A stretch of DNA of 64,000 nucleotides from Nocardioides caldifontis (GCF_008087345.1 NZ_VHIB01000012.1:62001-126000), one strand, 5' to 3'. Counted from the first letter of the stretch, positions 43,591 through 52,725 are shown. Numbers and translations are program-made. The notes: generated by a model from the sequence alone, not told the origin.

Positions 43591-43619
43591 CGAGCCGCCC
43601 CGCGTGTCGGGGCGGGTCG
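43591..43619 (+). terminator. Hairpin between the MTA phosphorylase gene and recA
   Basis: CCGCCCCG-CGTGT-CGGGGCGG is a perfect 8-bp stem with a five-base loop (43595-43615), extended by CGA/TCG past one G-G mismatch. No T-run follows, as is usual at this GC. The last two bases overlap the LexA box. Its arms resemble the head of the stop-proximal repeat (GAGCCGCCCC) and its inverse. Confidence 0.6.
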
Positions 43620-43631
43620 AACAGGTGTTCG
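43618..43631 (+). promoter_or_regulatory. LexA (SOS) box of recA
   Basis: CGAACAGGTGTTCG is a perfect match to the Gram-positive LexA consensus CGAAC-N4-GTTCG. It lies 154 bases before the recA start, so recA is expected to be derepressed after DNA damage. Confidence 0.9.
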
Positions 43632-43784
43632 GGCTAAGGTTCCCTGTGTGTCCACCGCCCGGCAACCCCGGCGGTTCTCCCCAGGCCGACGGTCTTCACG
43701 GAAACTGTCGGTGGGGGTTCCTAGGGTCGGCGGAGCAGGGGTCGACACGGGCCCAGAGGCGACGAGAAGGACGGGACAGCACCC

Positions 43785-44825
43785 ATGGCAGGTGGAGATC
43801 GTGACAAGGCGCTCGACGTAGCGCTGGCCAGCATCGAGAAGCAGTTCGGCAAGGGCTCCGTCATGCGGCTGGGGGAGGAGACCCGGGCGCCGCTGTCGGT
43901 CATCCCGACCGGCGCGATCGCCCTCGACGTCGCGCTGGGGGTCGGCGGGCTGCCCCGCGGCCGGGTCGTCGAGATCTACGGTCCCGAGTCCTCCGGAAAG
44001 ACGACGGTCGCGCTCCACGCGGTCGCCAACGCGCAGGCCGCCGGCGGGATCGTGGCGTTCATCGACGCCGAGCACGCGCTCGACCCGGAGTACGCCAAGG
44101 CCCTCGGCGTCGACACCGACGCGCTCCTGGTCTCCCAGCCCGACTCCGGTGAGCAGGCGCTCGAGATCGCGGACATGCTGATCCGCTCCGGCGCGCTCGA
44201 CCTGATCGTCATCGACTCCGTGGCCGCCCTCGTGCCGCGTGCGGAGATCGAGGGCGAGATGGGCGACAGCCACGTCGGGCTCCAGGCGCGGCTGATGAGC
44301 CAGGCGCTGCGGAAGATGACCGGTGCGCTGAACAACTCCGGCACGACCGCGATCTTCATCAACCAGCTGCGCGAGAAGATCGGCGTGATGTTCGGCAGCC
44401 CGGAGACCACCACCGGTGGTCGGGCGCTGAAGTTCTACGCCTCGGTCCGGCTCGACGTCCGGCGCATCGAGACGCTCAAGGACGGCCAGGAGATGGTCGG
44501 CAACCGCACCCGGTGCAAGGTCGTGAAGAACAAGGTCGCCCCGCCGTTCAAGCAGGCGGAGTTCGACATCATGTACGGCCAGGGCATCAGCCGCGAGGGC
44601 GGGCTCATCGACGTCGGTGTCGAGGCAGGGCTGATCCGCAAGGCCGGCGCCTGGTACACCTACGACGGCGACCAGCTGGGCCAGGGCAAGGAGAACGCCC
44701 GCGCGTTCCTCCGCGACAACCCGGACCTGGCCGACGAGCTCGAGAAGAAGATCCTCGAGAAGCTCGGGGTCGGTCCCCAGCTGACCGACGAGGTGCCGCA
44801 GGAGCCCGTCAACGTCCAGTTCTGA
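43785..44825 (+). CDS. recA: Recombinase RecA
   Basis: Forms the nucleoprotein filament that drives homologous recombination and triggers LexA self-cleavage. 346 residues, with Walker A GPESSGKT (66-73), Walker [11 protein letters not shown], the MAW-like loop [20 protein letters not shown] and loop 2 [10 protein letters not shown]. No intein interrupts the Walker region, unlike in Mycobacterium tuberculosis. ATG 43785 follows a ~150-base leader after the LexA box. The recX gene follows closely, so recA and its modulator are co-expressed. Confidence 0.98.
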   Translation: MAGGDRDKALDVALASIEKQFGKGSVMRLGEETRAPLSVIPTGAIALDVALGVGGLPRGRVVEIYGPESSGKTTVALHAVANAQAAGGIVAFIDAEHALDPEYAKALGVDTDALLVSQPDSGEQALEIADMLIRSGALDLIVIDSVAALVPRAEIEGEMGDSHVGLQARLMSQALRKMTGALNNSGTTAIFINQLREKIGVMFGSPETTTGGRALKFYASVRLDVRRIETLKDGQEMVGNRTRCKVVKNKVAPPFKQAEFDIMYGQGISREGGLIDVGVEAGLIRKAGAWYTYDGDQLGQGKENARAFLRDNPDLADELEKKILEKLGVGPQLTDEVPQEPVNVQF

Positions 44826-44841
44826 GGTGGGCGGTCACCCG

Positions 44842-45390
44842 ATGACCTTCCCACGCCCCGCGCCACCGCCCCCGGACGACGAGGAGGCCCTCGGCCCCCC
44901 GGAGGACCACGAGGCGGTGGCGCGGAAGATCCTGCTCGACCAGCTGACCGGGCAGGCGCGGAGCCGTGCCGAGCTGGCGACGAAGCTCGCCCGCAAGAAG
45001 GTCCCGTCCGACATCGCCGAGCGGCTCCTCGACCGGTTCGAGGAGGTCGGGCTGATCGACGACGAGGCGTTCGCCCGGGAGTGGGTCCAGAGCCGCCAGG
45101 CCGGCCGCGGGCTCGCGCGTCGGGCGCTCAAGGTCGAGCTGCGGCGCAAGGGGGTCGACCCGCAGGTGGTCGACGACGTCGTCGAAGAGGTCGACCCGGA
45201 CGACGAGCTCGAGGCGGCCCGCCGGCTGGTGCGCCGCAAGCTGCCGTCGCTGCAGCGCCACGACGAGGTGACCGTGGTCCGCCGGCTGACCGGGATGCTC
45301 GGCCGCAAGGGGTACTCCTCCGGGGTCGCGTTCCGCGTCGTCCGGGAGGAGATCGCCGGCGCCGCGGAGCTGCTCGACGCCGCCGAGTGA
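44842..45390 (+). CDS. recX: Regulatory protein RecX
   Basis: Binds RecA filaments and limits their growth. About 182 residues with three three-helix repeats: VARKILLDQLTGQARSRAEL, RFEEVGLIDDEAFAREWVQS and the third EVTVVRRLTGMLGRKGYSSG. RGLARRALKVELRRKGVD is the most conserved stretch. ATG 44842 is favoured because GAGGTGGG lies ten bases upstream; GTG 44827, one base after the recA stop, would add five residues. The N-terminal Pro/Asp-rich stretch is not conserved. Confidence 0.9.
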   Translation: MTFPRPAPPPPDDEEALGPPEDHEAVARKILLDQLTGQARSRAELATKLARKKVPSDIAERLLDRFEEVGLIDDEAFAREWVQSRQAGRGLARRALKVELRRKGVDPQVVDDVVEEVDPDDELEAARRLVRRKLPSLQRHDEVTVVRRLTGMLGRKGYSSGVAFRVVREEIAGAAELLDAAE

Positions 45391-45474
45391 CTCGAGCCCG
45401 TCACACGGCTGGGGGTCGCGGGGCGACCTTGATCACCGTCGTCGTCGCGCCTACTGTCGAAAGCGAAGCACCCC

Positions 45475-45496
45475 CGGCCGGCCGCAAGGCCGGCCG
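45475..45496 (+). terminator. Strong GNRA-capped hairpin after recX
   Basis: CGGCCGGCC-GCAA-GGCCGGCCG is a perfect 9-bp stem closed by a GCAA tetraloop, 84 bases past the recX stop and 156 bases before rny. It has no T-tract. It could end the recA-recX message or stabilise the rny leader. Confidence 0.55.
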
Positions 45497-45651
45497 ACTG
45501 AACTCGACATGAACTCTCCGGGGCGGCGTGCCGCACCGGAGACCGCGCGAACAACAGCTCGACCTGCGTCGACGACACCCGGGTGTCGCCGGTGCCGGCG
45601 TGCGCCGGTCCGCAGGAGGAGCCGTAGAGGCGCCTGACCGCAGGAGCCGCC

Positions 45652-47109
45652 ATGCCCGTCACCGACCCGACAGCGTCACCTGACCAGGCTGCCCGGCTTG
45701 CGGTCCCGGCCGCGACCGGCGTCGACCTGACCGTCGTCGTGGTCGGTCTCGTCGTCCTGCTGCCGCTGCTCTGCCTCGGCGTCCTGCTGCTCTCGCGCCA
45801 CCTCGCCACCCGGCGTGAGGAGGAGCTCCACCGCGACCTGCAGGAGCAGCGGCTCGACATCGAGCGGCGCGAGCACCGGCTCGCCGAGCGCGAGGCCCGG
45901 CTCGACGCCGAGGTCGCTGCGCTCGGGGAGCGGCTCCGCGTGGTGGAGGGCGCCGAGGAGGAGCGGCGCCGGCTCCTCGAGCACACCGCGCTGCTCACCG
46001 CCGAGGAGGCGCGCGCGGAGCTGATGGCCTCCATCGAGCACGAGGCCCGGCTCCAGGCCGCCCTGACCGCCCGGGAGATCGAGAAGGCGGCCACCGAGGA
46101 GGCGGAGACCAAGGCCCGCCGGATCATCACCGGCGTGGTCCAGCGGCTCGCCTCCGAGCAGACCGTCGAGTCCTCGGTCTCGGTCGTCCAGCTCCCGAGC
46201 GACGACATGAAGGGGCGGATCATCGGCCGCGAGGGGCGCAACATCCGCGCCTTCGAGCAGATCACCGGCGTCAACGTCGTCATCGACGACACCCCGGGCG
46301 CGGTCGTGCTCAGCTGCTTCGACCCGGTGCGCCGCGAGGTCGGGCGGGTCACCCTCGAGGCGCTGGTCGCCGACGGTCGGATCCACCCGAGCCGGATCGA
46401 GGAGGTGCACCGCCGCGCCGAGGACCAGGTCGAGGAGCTCTGTCGGCGGGCCGGCGAGGACGCCTGCCTCGAGATGGGGATCAGCGACCTCCACCCCGAG
46501 CTGGTGCTCACGATGGGACGGCTCAACTACCGCACGTCGTACGGGCAGAACGTGCTCCGCCACCTCGTCGAGTCCGGCCACATCGCCGGGATGCTCGCCT
46601 CGGAGCTCGGGCTCGACCGCACCCTGTGCGTGCGCGCCGCGTTCCTCCACGACATCGGCAAGGCGTTGACCCACGAGGCGGAGGGCTCGCACGCGATCGT
46701 CGGCGCCGAGCTGGCCCGGAAGCACGGTGAGTCCGAGGACGTCGCGCACGCCATCGAGGCCCACCACAACGAGGTGGAGCCGCGCACCGTCGAGGCGGTG
46801 CTGACCCAGGCGGCCGACGCGATCAGCGGGGCCCGTCCGGGCGCGAGGCGCGAGGCGCTCGACGCCTACCTCCACCGGCTGCACCGGCTCGAGGAGATCG
46901 CGATGGCCAAGCCCGGCGTGGAGAAGGTGTTCGCGATGCAGGCCGGCCGCGACGTCCGGGTGATGGTGAAGCCGGAAGAGGTCGACGACCTCGGCGCCCA
47001 GATGCTCGCCCGCGACATCGCCAAGGAGGTCGAGGCCGAGCTGACCTACCCCGGGCAGATCAAGGTGACCGTCGTGCGCGAGAGCCGGGCGACCGAGGTG
47101 GCGCGCTGA
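45652..47109 (+). CDS. rny: Ribonuclease Y
   Basis: Membrane-anchored endoribonuclease that starts mRNA decay. 485 residues: one membrane helix (residues 25-47), a long charged coiled coil (ERREHRLAEREARLDAEVAA), a KH domain (SDDMKGRIIGREGRNIRAFE near residue 185) and an HD domain with RAAFLHDIGKALTHEAEGSH carrying the metal-binding His-Asp pair. The opening stretch is longer than in Bacillus. It occupies the gap between recX and the glu genes. Many actinobacteria rely on RNase E alone, so presence of Rny is lineage-specific. GCAGGAG lies upstream of ATG. Confidence 0.95.
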   Translation: MPVTDPTASPDQAARLAVPAATGVDLTVVVVGLVVLLPLLCLGVLLLSRHLATRREEELHRDLQEQRLDIERREHRLAEREARLDAEVAALGERLRVVEGAEEERRRLLEHTALLTAEEARAELMASIEHEARLQAALTAREIEKAATEEAETKARRIITGVVQRLASEQTVESSVSVVQLPSDDMKGRIIGREGRNIRAFEQITGVNVVIDDTPGAVVLSCFDPVRREVGRVTLEALVADGRIHPSRIEEVHRRAEDQVEELCRRAGEDACLEMGISDLHPELVLTMGRLNYRTSYGQNVLRHLVESGHIAGMLASELGLDRTLCVRAAFLHDIGKALTHEAEGSHAIVGAELARKHGESEDVAHAIEAHHNEVEPRTVEAVLTQAADAISGARPGARREALDAYLHRLHRLEEIAMAKPGVEKVFAMQAGRDVRVMVKPEEVDDLGAQMLARDIAKEVEAELTYPGQIKVTVVRESRATEVAR

Positions 47110-47150
47110 GCGGTGACCGCATGGGGGGTTGCGCAGACGTTACCGGCGAG

Positions 47151-47156
47151 TAGCAT
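47151..47156 (+). promoter_or_regulatory. Predicted -10 box (TAGCAT) of a leaderless promoter
   Basis: TAGCAT, then CAGCGC, then ATG 47163 of the DUF4442 gene, with no ribosome binding site. Confidence 0.5.
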
Positions 47157-47162
47157 CAGCGC

Positions 47163-47648
47163 ATGCCCCGCGTCCTCGACCTCTGGAACCGCACCTCCGC
47201 CCTCCCGCAGGGAAGGCGGGTCTTCTCGCTCGCCTTCGCGCGCAAGGCGCCCTACTTCGGATCGGTCCGGCCGACCTTCATCGAGCTCCGGCCCAACTAC
47301 GCCGAGCTGGAGATCAAGAAGCGGCGCAGCGTCCAGAACCACATCGGCACCCTGCATGCGATCGCCCTGTGCAACGGGCTCGAGGCGGCGATGGGCGCCC
47401 TGGCCGAGGTGACGATCCCGTCAAACAAGCGGTGGATCCCCAAGGGGATGGAGGTCAGCTACACCGCCAAGGCCGACAGCGACGTGCGGTGCATCGCCGA
47501 GACCGACCCCGAGCAGTGGGAGAGCGACGACCCTGACCTGCACGTGCGGGTCAAGGGGGTCCGCAAGGACGGCACCGTGGTCATCGAGGGCACCATCCGG
47601 CTCTGGGTGACCGAGAAGCCCGCAAAGGCGGCGCAGCCGGCCGGCTGA
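47163..47648 (+). CDS. DUF4442 hotdog-fold protein, possible acyl-CoA thioesterase
   Basis: A 161-residue protein of the DUF4442 hotdog family. The central helix and active-site-like stretch NHIGTLHAIALCNGLEAAMG and the strand SNKRWIPKGMEVSYTAKADS match the fold (IKKRRSVQNHIG precedes). Relatives are thought to be thioesterases, but no catalytic assay supports this member. It converges on gluD, with three bases between stops, so their transcripts meet end to end. Confidence 0.82.
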   Translation: MPRVLDLWNRTSALPQGRRVFSLAFARKAPYFGSVRPTFIELRPNYAELEIKKRRSVQNHIGTLHAIALCNGLEAAMGALAEVTIPSNKRWIPKGMEVSYTAKADSDVRCIAETDPEQWESDDPDLHVRVKGVRKDGTVVIEGTIRLWVTEKPAKAAQPAG

Positions 47649-47651
47649 CGG

Positions 47652-48539
47652 TCAGGCCCCGGCGGTCACCTCGGCCTCGGCCGCCTCGGGCCGGAAGCCG
47701 CTGCGGCTGACCCGCCGCTCGGTCCACACCGCGAGCCGGCTGAGTGCGTAGTTGATGACGATGAACATCAGTCCGACCACGGTGAGCACCTGGATCGGGT
47801 TGTCGAGGTTCTGGGCGATCAGGTTCGCGCGGCGCAGCGTCTCGAGGTAGAGCCCGAGCACCGCGGCGAGCGAGGTGTCCTTCAGCACCACGACCAGCTG
47901 GCTGATCAGCGCCGGGAGCATCGTGCGGAACGCCTGGGGCAGCAGGACGGTGCTCATCACCTGTCCCTCGGTCATCCCGACGGCGCGGGCGGCCTCGCCC
48001 TGGCCCCGCGGGAGCGACAGCACGCCGGCGCGGATGATCTCGGCGATGATCACCGAGTTGTAGAGCGTCAGGCCGATGACGAGGTACCAGAGCCCGTCCT
48101 CACCAGGCAGCGGCCCGACGTTGATCGGCGTCTCGGGGAGCACCTGCCACACGAAGAAGATCGTGATCACCACCGGCAGGCCGCGGAGCAGCTCGATGAC
48201 GCCGACGACCGGCATCCGCGACCACCGGCCGAGCCGGAGCCGCAGGGTGCCGAGCAGGGTCCCGACCACGAGCGAGAGCACGATCGCCAGGACGGCGGAG
48301 ATCAGCGTCGCCTGGAGCCCCCTGCCGAGCAGTCGCCACACGTCGCGGAACGACTCGTTGCCGGGGTCGATGAGCGGACCCCACAGCTCCATGTCGAACT
48401 GGCCCTCCTGGGCGAGCTTGCGCACGGCGAGCCCGATCACTCCCAGCAGGAGCAGCCCGGCCACGACGGTGCCGACCAGGGCGCGGCGGCGGGCGCGGGG
48501 TCCCGGCTCGTCGTACAGCACGTTCTCGGGACGGCTCAT
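47652..48539 (-). CDS. gluD: Glutamate/polar amino acid ABC transporter permease GluD
   Basis: Second permease of the glutamate importer, 295 residues. It has a charged N-terminus and one extra helix (VGTVVAGLLLLGVIGLAVRK), then the HisMQ-type permease fold with the EAA loop GQGEAARAVGMTEGQVMSTV that docks on the ATPase. Its ATG overlaps the gluC stop (ATGA). The order gluA-B-C-D on the minus strand matches Corynebacterium gluABCD. Glutamate specificity is inferred from that order. Confidence 0.88.
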   Translation of the reverse strand: MSRPENVLYDEPGPRARRRALVGTVVAGLLLLGVIGLAVRKLAQEGQFDMELWGPLIDPGNESFRDVWRLLGRGLQATLISAVLAIVLSLVVGTLLGTLRLRLGRWSRMPVVGVIELLRGLPVVITIFFVWQVLPETPINVGPLPGEDGLWYLVIGLTLYNSVIIAEIIRAGVLSLPRGQGEAARAVGMTEGQVMSTVLLPQAFRTMLPALISQLVVVLKDTSLAAVLGLYLETLRRANLIAQNLDNPIQVLTVVGLMFIVINYALSRLAVWTERRVSRSGFRPEAAEAEVTAGA

Positions 48540-49186
48540 CGGACGATCGCCACCTTCCGCTCGAGCAGCGCGAGGATCGCCCCGGCAGGCAGCGTGATCA
48601 GCAGGTAGAAGACGGCCACCCCGGTGAGCACCGGCAGCGCGTCGTATCCCTGGGCGTTGGCGAGCCCCTTGCCGACGCTGAACAGGTCCTGGCCGACACC
48701 GAACGCGCCGACCACGGCGGCGTTCTTGAACATCGCGATCAGCACGCTGCCCAGCGGCGGGATCGAGGTGCGGAACGCCTGCGGGAGCACCACCTGGCCC
48801 AGCGACTGGGTGAAGGTGAGCCCGATCGCCCGGGCCGCCTCCGCCTGGCCGGCGGACACGGCATTGATGCCGGAGCGGAGCGCCTCGCAGACGAACGGCG
48901 AGGTGTAGACGATCAGGGCGGAGACGCCGAAGACGTAGTAGCTGCGGTTGATGCCGAGCTCGGGGAAGCCGAAGGCGAAGAAGAACAGCACCACCGTGAG
49001 CGGGCAGTTGCGGATCACCGTCACCCACGCGGTGCCGAACCACCGCAGCGACGGGATCGGCGAGACCCGGAACGCCGCGATGAGCGTGCCGAGGGCGAGC
49101 GAGCCGACCAGCCCCCACAGGCAGATGCCGAGGGAGCGGAGGAACCCGGACCAGTACAGGTCCAGGTTGTCGAGCACCGGGTCCAC
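48536..49186 (-). CDS. gluC: Glutamate/polar amino acid ABC transporter permease GluC
   Basis: First permease of the glutamate importer, 216 residues with about five helices. The EAA loop reads AGQAEAARAIGLTFTQSLGQ and is followed by VVLPQAFRTSIPPLGS. It forms the membrane channel together with GluD, whose start it overlaps. A strong hairpin lies between gluB and this gene. Confidence 0.88.
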   Translation of the reverse strand: MDPVLDNLDLYWSGFLRSLGICLWGLVGSLALGTLIAAFRVSPIPSLRWFGTAWVTVIRNCPLTVVLFFFAFGFPELGINRSYYVFGVSALIVYTSPFVCEALRSGINAVSAGQAEAARAIGLTFTQSLGQVVLPQAFRTSIPPLGSVLIAMFKNAAVVGAFGVGQDLFSVGKGLANAQGYDALPVLTGVAVFYLLITLPAGAILALLERKVAIVR

Positions 49187-49209
49187 GCCACTCCCTTCGT
49201 CAGGTGGTG

Positions 49210-49240
49210 CGGCCGGCCCGCCGTGGCTGCGGGCCGGCCG
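49210..49240 (-). terminator. Intercistronic hairpin between gluB and gluC
   Basis: A perfect 12-bp stem (CGGCCGGCCCGC with GCGGGCCGGCCG) around a seven-base loop sits in the 65-base gap after gluB. Such stem-loops between a binding-protein gene and permease genes commonly lower read-through or protect the upstream mRNA, giving more binding protein than permease. Confidence 0.7.
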
Positions 49241-49251
49241 TCACGGAACGG

Positions 49252-50136
49252 TCAGGTGCAGGGGTCGGGCTCGGGGAGCTCCGGCCGCTCGGTGCCCTCG
49301 ATCTGGCCCGCGGTGCTGTCCCACGCCTCGAGGTAGGCGTCCTCGTTCTCCTGCAGCGTCTGGTTGATGAACTCGCAGAACTCGACGTCACCCTTCTTGA
49401 TGCCGATGCCGTAGGGCTCCTCAGTGAACTGCTCGCCCACGAGCTTGAACTCGCCGTCGGACTCGGAGACGAAGCCGGCCAGGATCACGTTGTCCGTCGT
49501 CACGACCTGCACCTGGTTGTCCTCCATCGCGTCCGCGCACTTGTCGTAGACGTCGAAGAGGACGAGCTGGTCGGCGTTGGCGAGGTACTGCTTGATGTTC
49601 TCCGCCGGCGTCGACCCGGTGACGGAGCAGACCTTCTGGTCAGGGTTGGCCTTGAGGTCGTCCGGCCCGGTGATGGTGTCGTTGTCGGACTGGACCATCA
49701 GCATCTGGCCGGCGTTGTAGTAGGGCCCGGCGAAGCTGATCCGCTGCTTCCGCTCGTCGTTGATCGTGTAGGTCGCGACGACGAAGTCGACGGTGCCGTC
49801 CTCGATCAGCTGCTCGCGGAGCTCGGAGGGGCTCTCCTCCCAGTCGATGTCGTCCTCGGCGATGCCGAGCGCGCCGGCGATGATCTTGGCGACCTCGACG
49901 TCGAACCCTTCCGGCTCGTCACCGAGCCCCAGCAGCCCGAAGCCGGGCTGGTCGAACTTCGTACCGATGGTCACGGTGCCGGCCTCGGCCAGCTCCGCCA
50001 TCGTGGTGCCCGACTCGAACTCAGGGTTCTCCTCGACGGTGGCCGGAGAGTCACCGCCGTCGTCGTCGCCGCACGCTGCCAGCGAGAGCGCCAGCGTCGC
50101 CCCTGCGAGGGCGGCCATCGTTCTCTTCATCCGCAT
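49252..50136 (-). CDS. gluB: Glutamate-binding lipoprotein GluB
   Basis: Extracytoplasmic solute-binding protein of the glutamate importer, 294 residues. The signal peptide ends in the lipobox LAAC with Cys22 as the lipid anchor, followed by an Asp/Gly-rich linker. The SBP family 3 core includes GTKFDQPGFGLLGLGDEPEG, ATYTINDERKQRISFAGPYY and GIGIKKGDVEFCEFINQTL. ATG 50136 has AAAGGAG just upstream; the open frame extends beyond it but that part is not coding. It follows gluA after 50 bases. Confidence 0.92.
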   Translation of the reverse strand: MRMKRTMAALAGATLALSLAACGDDDGGDSPATVEENPEFESGTTMAELAEAGTVTIGTKFDQPGFGLLGLGDEPEGFDVEVAKIIAGALGIAEDDIDWEESPSELREQLIEDGTVDFVVATYTINDERKQRISFAGPYYNAGQMLMVQSDNDTITGPDDLKANPDQKVCSVTGSTPAENIKQYLANADQLVLFDVYDKCADAMEDNQVQVVTTDNVILAGFVSESDGEFKLVGEQFTEEPYGIGIKKGDVEFCEFINQTLQENEDAYLEAWDSTAGQIEGTERPELPEPDPCT

Positions 50137-50186
50137 GACTTCTCCTTTGGTTCTCTCACCGTCCCGAGCGGGTCTCGAGAAGGGCG

Positions 50187-50957
50187 TCAGTGCTTGAGGA
50201 TCTTGCCGAGGAAGTCCTTGGCCCGGTCCGACTGCGGCCGGGTGAAGAAGGTCTCGGGGTCGTTCTCCTCGACCACCTGGCCGTCGGCCATGAAGACCAC
50301 CCGGTTGGCGGCCTCGCGCGCGAACCCCATCTCGTGGGTGACGACGATCATCGTCATGCCGCCCTCGGCGAGCTCGACCATCACGTCGAGCACCTCGGCG
50401 ATCATCTCCGGGTCGAGCGCGGAGGTCGGCTCGTCGAAGAGCATCACCTTCGGCTCCATCGCCAGCGCCCTCGCGATCGCCACGCGCTGCTGCTGGCCGC
50501 CGGAGAGCTGGGCGGGGTACTTCGCCGCCTGGTGCGCGACGCCGACCCGGTCGAGGAGCTCCTTGGCGCGCCGCTCGGCGTCGGCCTGCTTCTGCTTGCG
50601 GACCTTGATCGGGCCGAGCGTGACGTTCTCGAGGATCGTCTTGTGGGCGAACAGGTTGAAGGACTGGAAGACCATCCCGACCTCGGCCCGCAGCCGCGCG
50701 AGCTCCTTGCCCTCCTGGGGGAGCGGCTGGCCGTCGAGGCTGATCGTGCCCTTGTCGATCGTCTCGAGCCGGTTGATCGCCCGGCACAGCGTCGACTTGC
50801 CCGAGCCGGAGGGGCCGATGACGACGACCACCTCTCCCCGGTTCACCGTGAGGTTGATGTCGCGGAGCACGTGGAGCTGACCGAACCACTTGTCGACGTG
50901 GTCGAGGACCACGAGGGGCTGGCCGATCGCGGCCCGGGTCTCACCGGCGCTGGTCAT
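50187..50957 (-). CDS. gluA: Glutamate ABC transporter ATP-binding protein GluA
   Basis: ATPase that powers the importer, 256 residues. Walker [10 protein letters not shown] (48-56), Q-loop [16 protein letters not shown], signature [15 protein letters not shown], Walker [16 protein letters not shown] and the H-loop [15 protein letters not shown] are intact and typical of polar amino acid importers. ATG 50957 is chosen because similarity begins at once; TAGGTT lies eight bases upstream, near the leaderless layout. It is the first gene of gluABCD. Confidence 0.93.
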   Translation of the reverse strand: MTSAGETRAAIGQPLVVLDHVDKWFGQLHVLRDINLTVNRGEVVVVIGPSGSGKSTLCRAINRLETIDKGTISLDGQPLPQEGKELARLRAEVGMVFQSFNLFAHKTILENVTLGPIKVRKQKQADAERRAKELLDRVGVAHQAAKYPAQLSGGQQQRVAIARALAMEPKVMLFDEPTSALDPEMIAEVLDVMVELAEGGMTMIVVTHEMGFAREAANRVVFMADGQVVEENDPETFFTRPQSDRAKDFLGKILKH

Positions 50958-51063
50958 ACCTTCGGAACCTAGTGGGCCAGGCAGGTCGTGCCTATGGTCC
51001 CGCAGGCGGTTCGGCGTGCCGTGTCCGAATCGTTGTGAGCGCGGCCTCGGGGCGACCGGCCGG

Positions 51064-51069
51064 TAACGT
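51064..51069 (+). promoter_or_regulatory. Predicted -10 box (TAACGT) of a leaderless promoter
   Basis: TAACGT, then CTCGCC, then ATG 51076 of the SDR gene, with no ribosome binding site. Confidence 0.55.
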
Positions 51070-51075
51070 CTCGCC

Positions 51076-51852
51076 ATGGACATCACGGGAGCGGCTGCGG
51101 TCGTCACGGGCGGGGCCTCGGGGATCGGCGCGGCGACGGTGCGCATGCTGGCCGCGCGGGGCGCGAAGGTGGTCGTCGCGGACCTCAACGAGGCCGCCGG
51201 GGTCGCGCTCGCGCGGGAGGTCGGCGGCTCCTTCGTGAAGGTGGACGTGACCAGCACCGAGGACCTCGTCGCGGCGGTCGACGAGGCGGAGTCGCTCGGT
51301 CCGGTCCGGGTGCTGGTCAACAGCGCCGGCATCGGGTGGGCGCAGCGCACGGTCGGCAGGGACGGCAGGTACGCCTCGGCCGCCGACCTCGACGCATTCA
51401 AGCGGGTGGTCGCGATCAACTTGGTCGGCACCTACGACGCCATCCGGCTCGCCGCCACGGCGATGTCGCGGACCGAGCCGCTCGACACGGGGGAGCGGGG
51501 TGCGATCGTCAACCTGTCCTCGGTCGCGGCGTTCGACGGCCAGATCGGCCAGGCGGCGTACTCAGCGTCGAAGGGTGGCGTGGTGGGGATGACCCTGCCG
51601 GTGGCGCGTGACCTCGCCGCGATCGGCGTACGGGTCAACACGGTCGCGCCCGGCCTCGTCGACACCCCGATCTACGGCGAGGGCGAGGCCAGCGAGGCGT
51701 TCAAGGCCAACCTCGCGCAGGGCGTGCTGTTCCCCAAGCGGCTCGGGGGGCCGAGCGAGATCGCCTCGATGATCGTCGAGGCGGTCACGAACAGCTATCT
51801 CAACGCCGAGACGATCCGCGTCGACGGAGGGATCCGGATGCAGCCGAAGTGA
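51076..51852 (+). CDS. SDR oxidoreductase, type II 3-hydroxyacyl-CoA dehydrogenase-like
   Basis: A 258-residue NAD(H)-dependent SDR with [11 protein letters not shown] (near residue 12), [12 protein letters not shown] and the catalytic YSASK (Tyr162, Lys166). The long insertion after NSAGIG ([20 protein letters not shown]) and [20 protein letters not shown] resemble HSD10-type 3-hydroxyacyl-CoA dehydrogenases, which act in beta-oxidation. The assignment beyond SDR is moderate. It is divergent from gluA. Confidence 0.88.
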   Translation: MDITGAAAVVTGGASGIGAATVRMLAARGAKVVVADLNEAAGVALAREVGGSFVKVDVTSTEDLVAAVDEAESLGPVRVLVNSAGIGWAQRTVGRDGRYASAADLDAFKRVVAINLVGTYDAIRLAATAMSRTEPLDTGERGAIVNLSSVAAFDGQIGQAAYSASKGGVVGMTLPVARDLAAIGVRVNTVAPGLVDTPIYGEGEASEAFKANLAQGVLFPKRLGGPSEIASMIVEAVTNSYLNAETIRVDGGIRMQPK

Positions 51853-51919
51853 TGTTCGCCCGGGTTTGCGTGCCGGAGGCGTCGGGCACCTGAGGACCAG
51901 TAGACGAAAAGGAGCACTT

Positions 51920-52711
51920 GTGTCCAGGAAGATCGTCGGAGGACTCTTCGGGAAGGCGGCCGGAGCCGCCAAGAACCCTGTCGGTACGGCGGGGCAGGCG
52001 CTCGGCCTCGCGAAGACCGCCGTCTCCACGGGGGTCACGGTGGCCGAGGGAGTGGCGCACGTCGCGGCCGACAAGCTGCGGGCGCGACAGGGCAAGGGCG
52101 CGGCGCCCGTGGAGGTGACCCCGGACACGACCGGCACTGCCCAGGAGCCGGTGCCACAGGAGCGCGCCGGTGGCGAGGAGGCCACCCCGGCCAAGAAGGC
52201 CCCCGCCGCGAAGAAGGCAGCGAAGAAGGCACCGGCCGCCAAGAAGGCAGGCAGCGGGCCGACGAAGAAGGGCGCCCCCGCCAAGAAGGCCGCGAAGAAG
52301 GCCGCTCCGCCGGAGCCCCAGGTCGTGCTCGCCGAGCCGGCTCCGCCGGAGGAGCCGCCGGTCGACATCGTCGAGCAGGTGCTGGCGGCCGAGGGCGACG
52401 AGGCTCCGGTGGGCGGCCACGCCACGGAGCCGAAGGCGGCCTCCCGCGACGAGTCGCACGGCGACGCGGCGATGCAGCGGGCGGAGTTCGACGAGATCGC
52501 CGAGGAGCAGGCCGAGGCGCTGCCGGGCGGCGACCTCGACGTCGAGACCCCGGTCGGCACGACCGGAGCCGACGTCGGCCAGAACCCCGACACCGCCGAG
52601 GCGGACCTGCAGCAGCCCGCGACCGAGCCGCTCGTTGACCCGTCGACGACCAAGGCGGTCAAGGCCGAGAGCGACACCGGCACCAAGGCAGCGCGCACCC
52701 GCAAGCGCTGA
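51920..52711 (+). CDS. Lys/Ala/Pro-rich histone-H1-like protein
   Basis: A 263-residue low-complexity protein. Residues 1-60 form a helical basic segment (GLFGKAAGAAKNPVGTAGQA). Residues ~85-135 are KKAPAAKKAAKK-type repeats as in histone H1 tails and actinobacterial nucleoid proteins, and the rest is acidic and disordered. GTG 51920 has GGAG five bases upstream. DNA binding through the Lys repeats is plausible but not shown. A very strong terminator follows. Composition makes homology searches unreliable. Confidence 0.75.
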   Translation: MSRKIVGGLFGKAAGAAKNPVGTAGQALGLAKTAVSTGVTVAEGVAHVAADKLRARQGKGAAPVEVTPDTTGTAQEPVPQERAGGEEATPAKKAPAAKKAAKKAPAAKKAGSGPTKKGAPAKKAAKKAAPPEPQVVLAEPAPPEEPPVDIVEQVLAAEGDEAPVGGHATEPKAASRDESHGDAAMQRAEFDEIAEEQAEALPGGDLDVETPVGTTGADVGQNPDTAEADLQQPATEPLVDPSTTKAVKAESDTGTKAARTRKR

Positions 52712-52725
52712 CGCACGCCTCACGC

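Noticed and set aside
43785-44825. An intein in recA
   Set aside because: The frame is 346 residues with uninterrupted Walker motifs, the normal RecA length.
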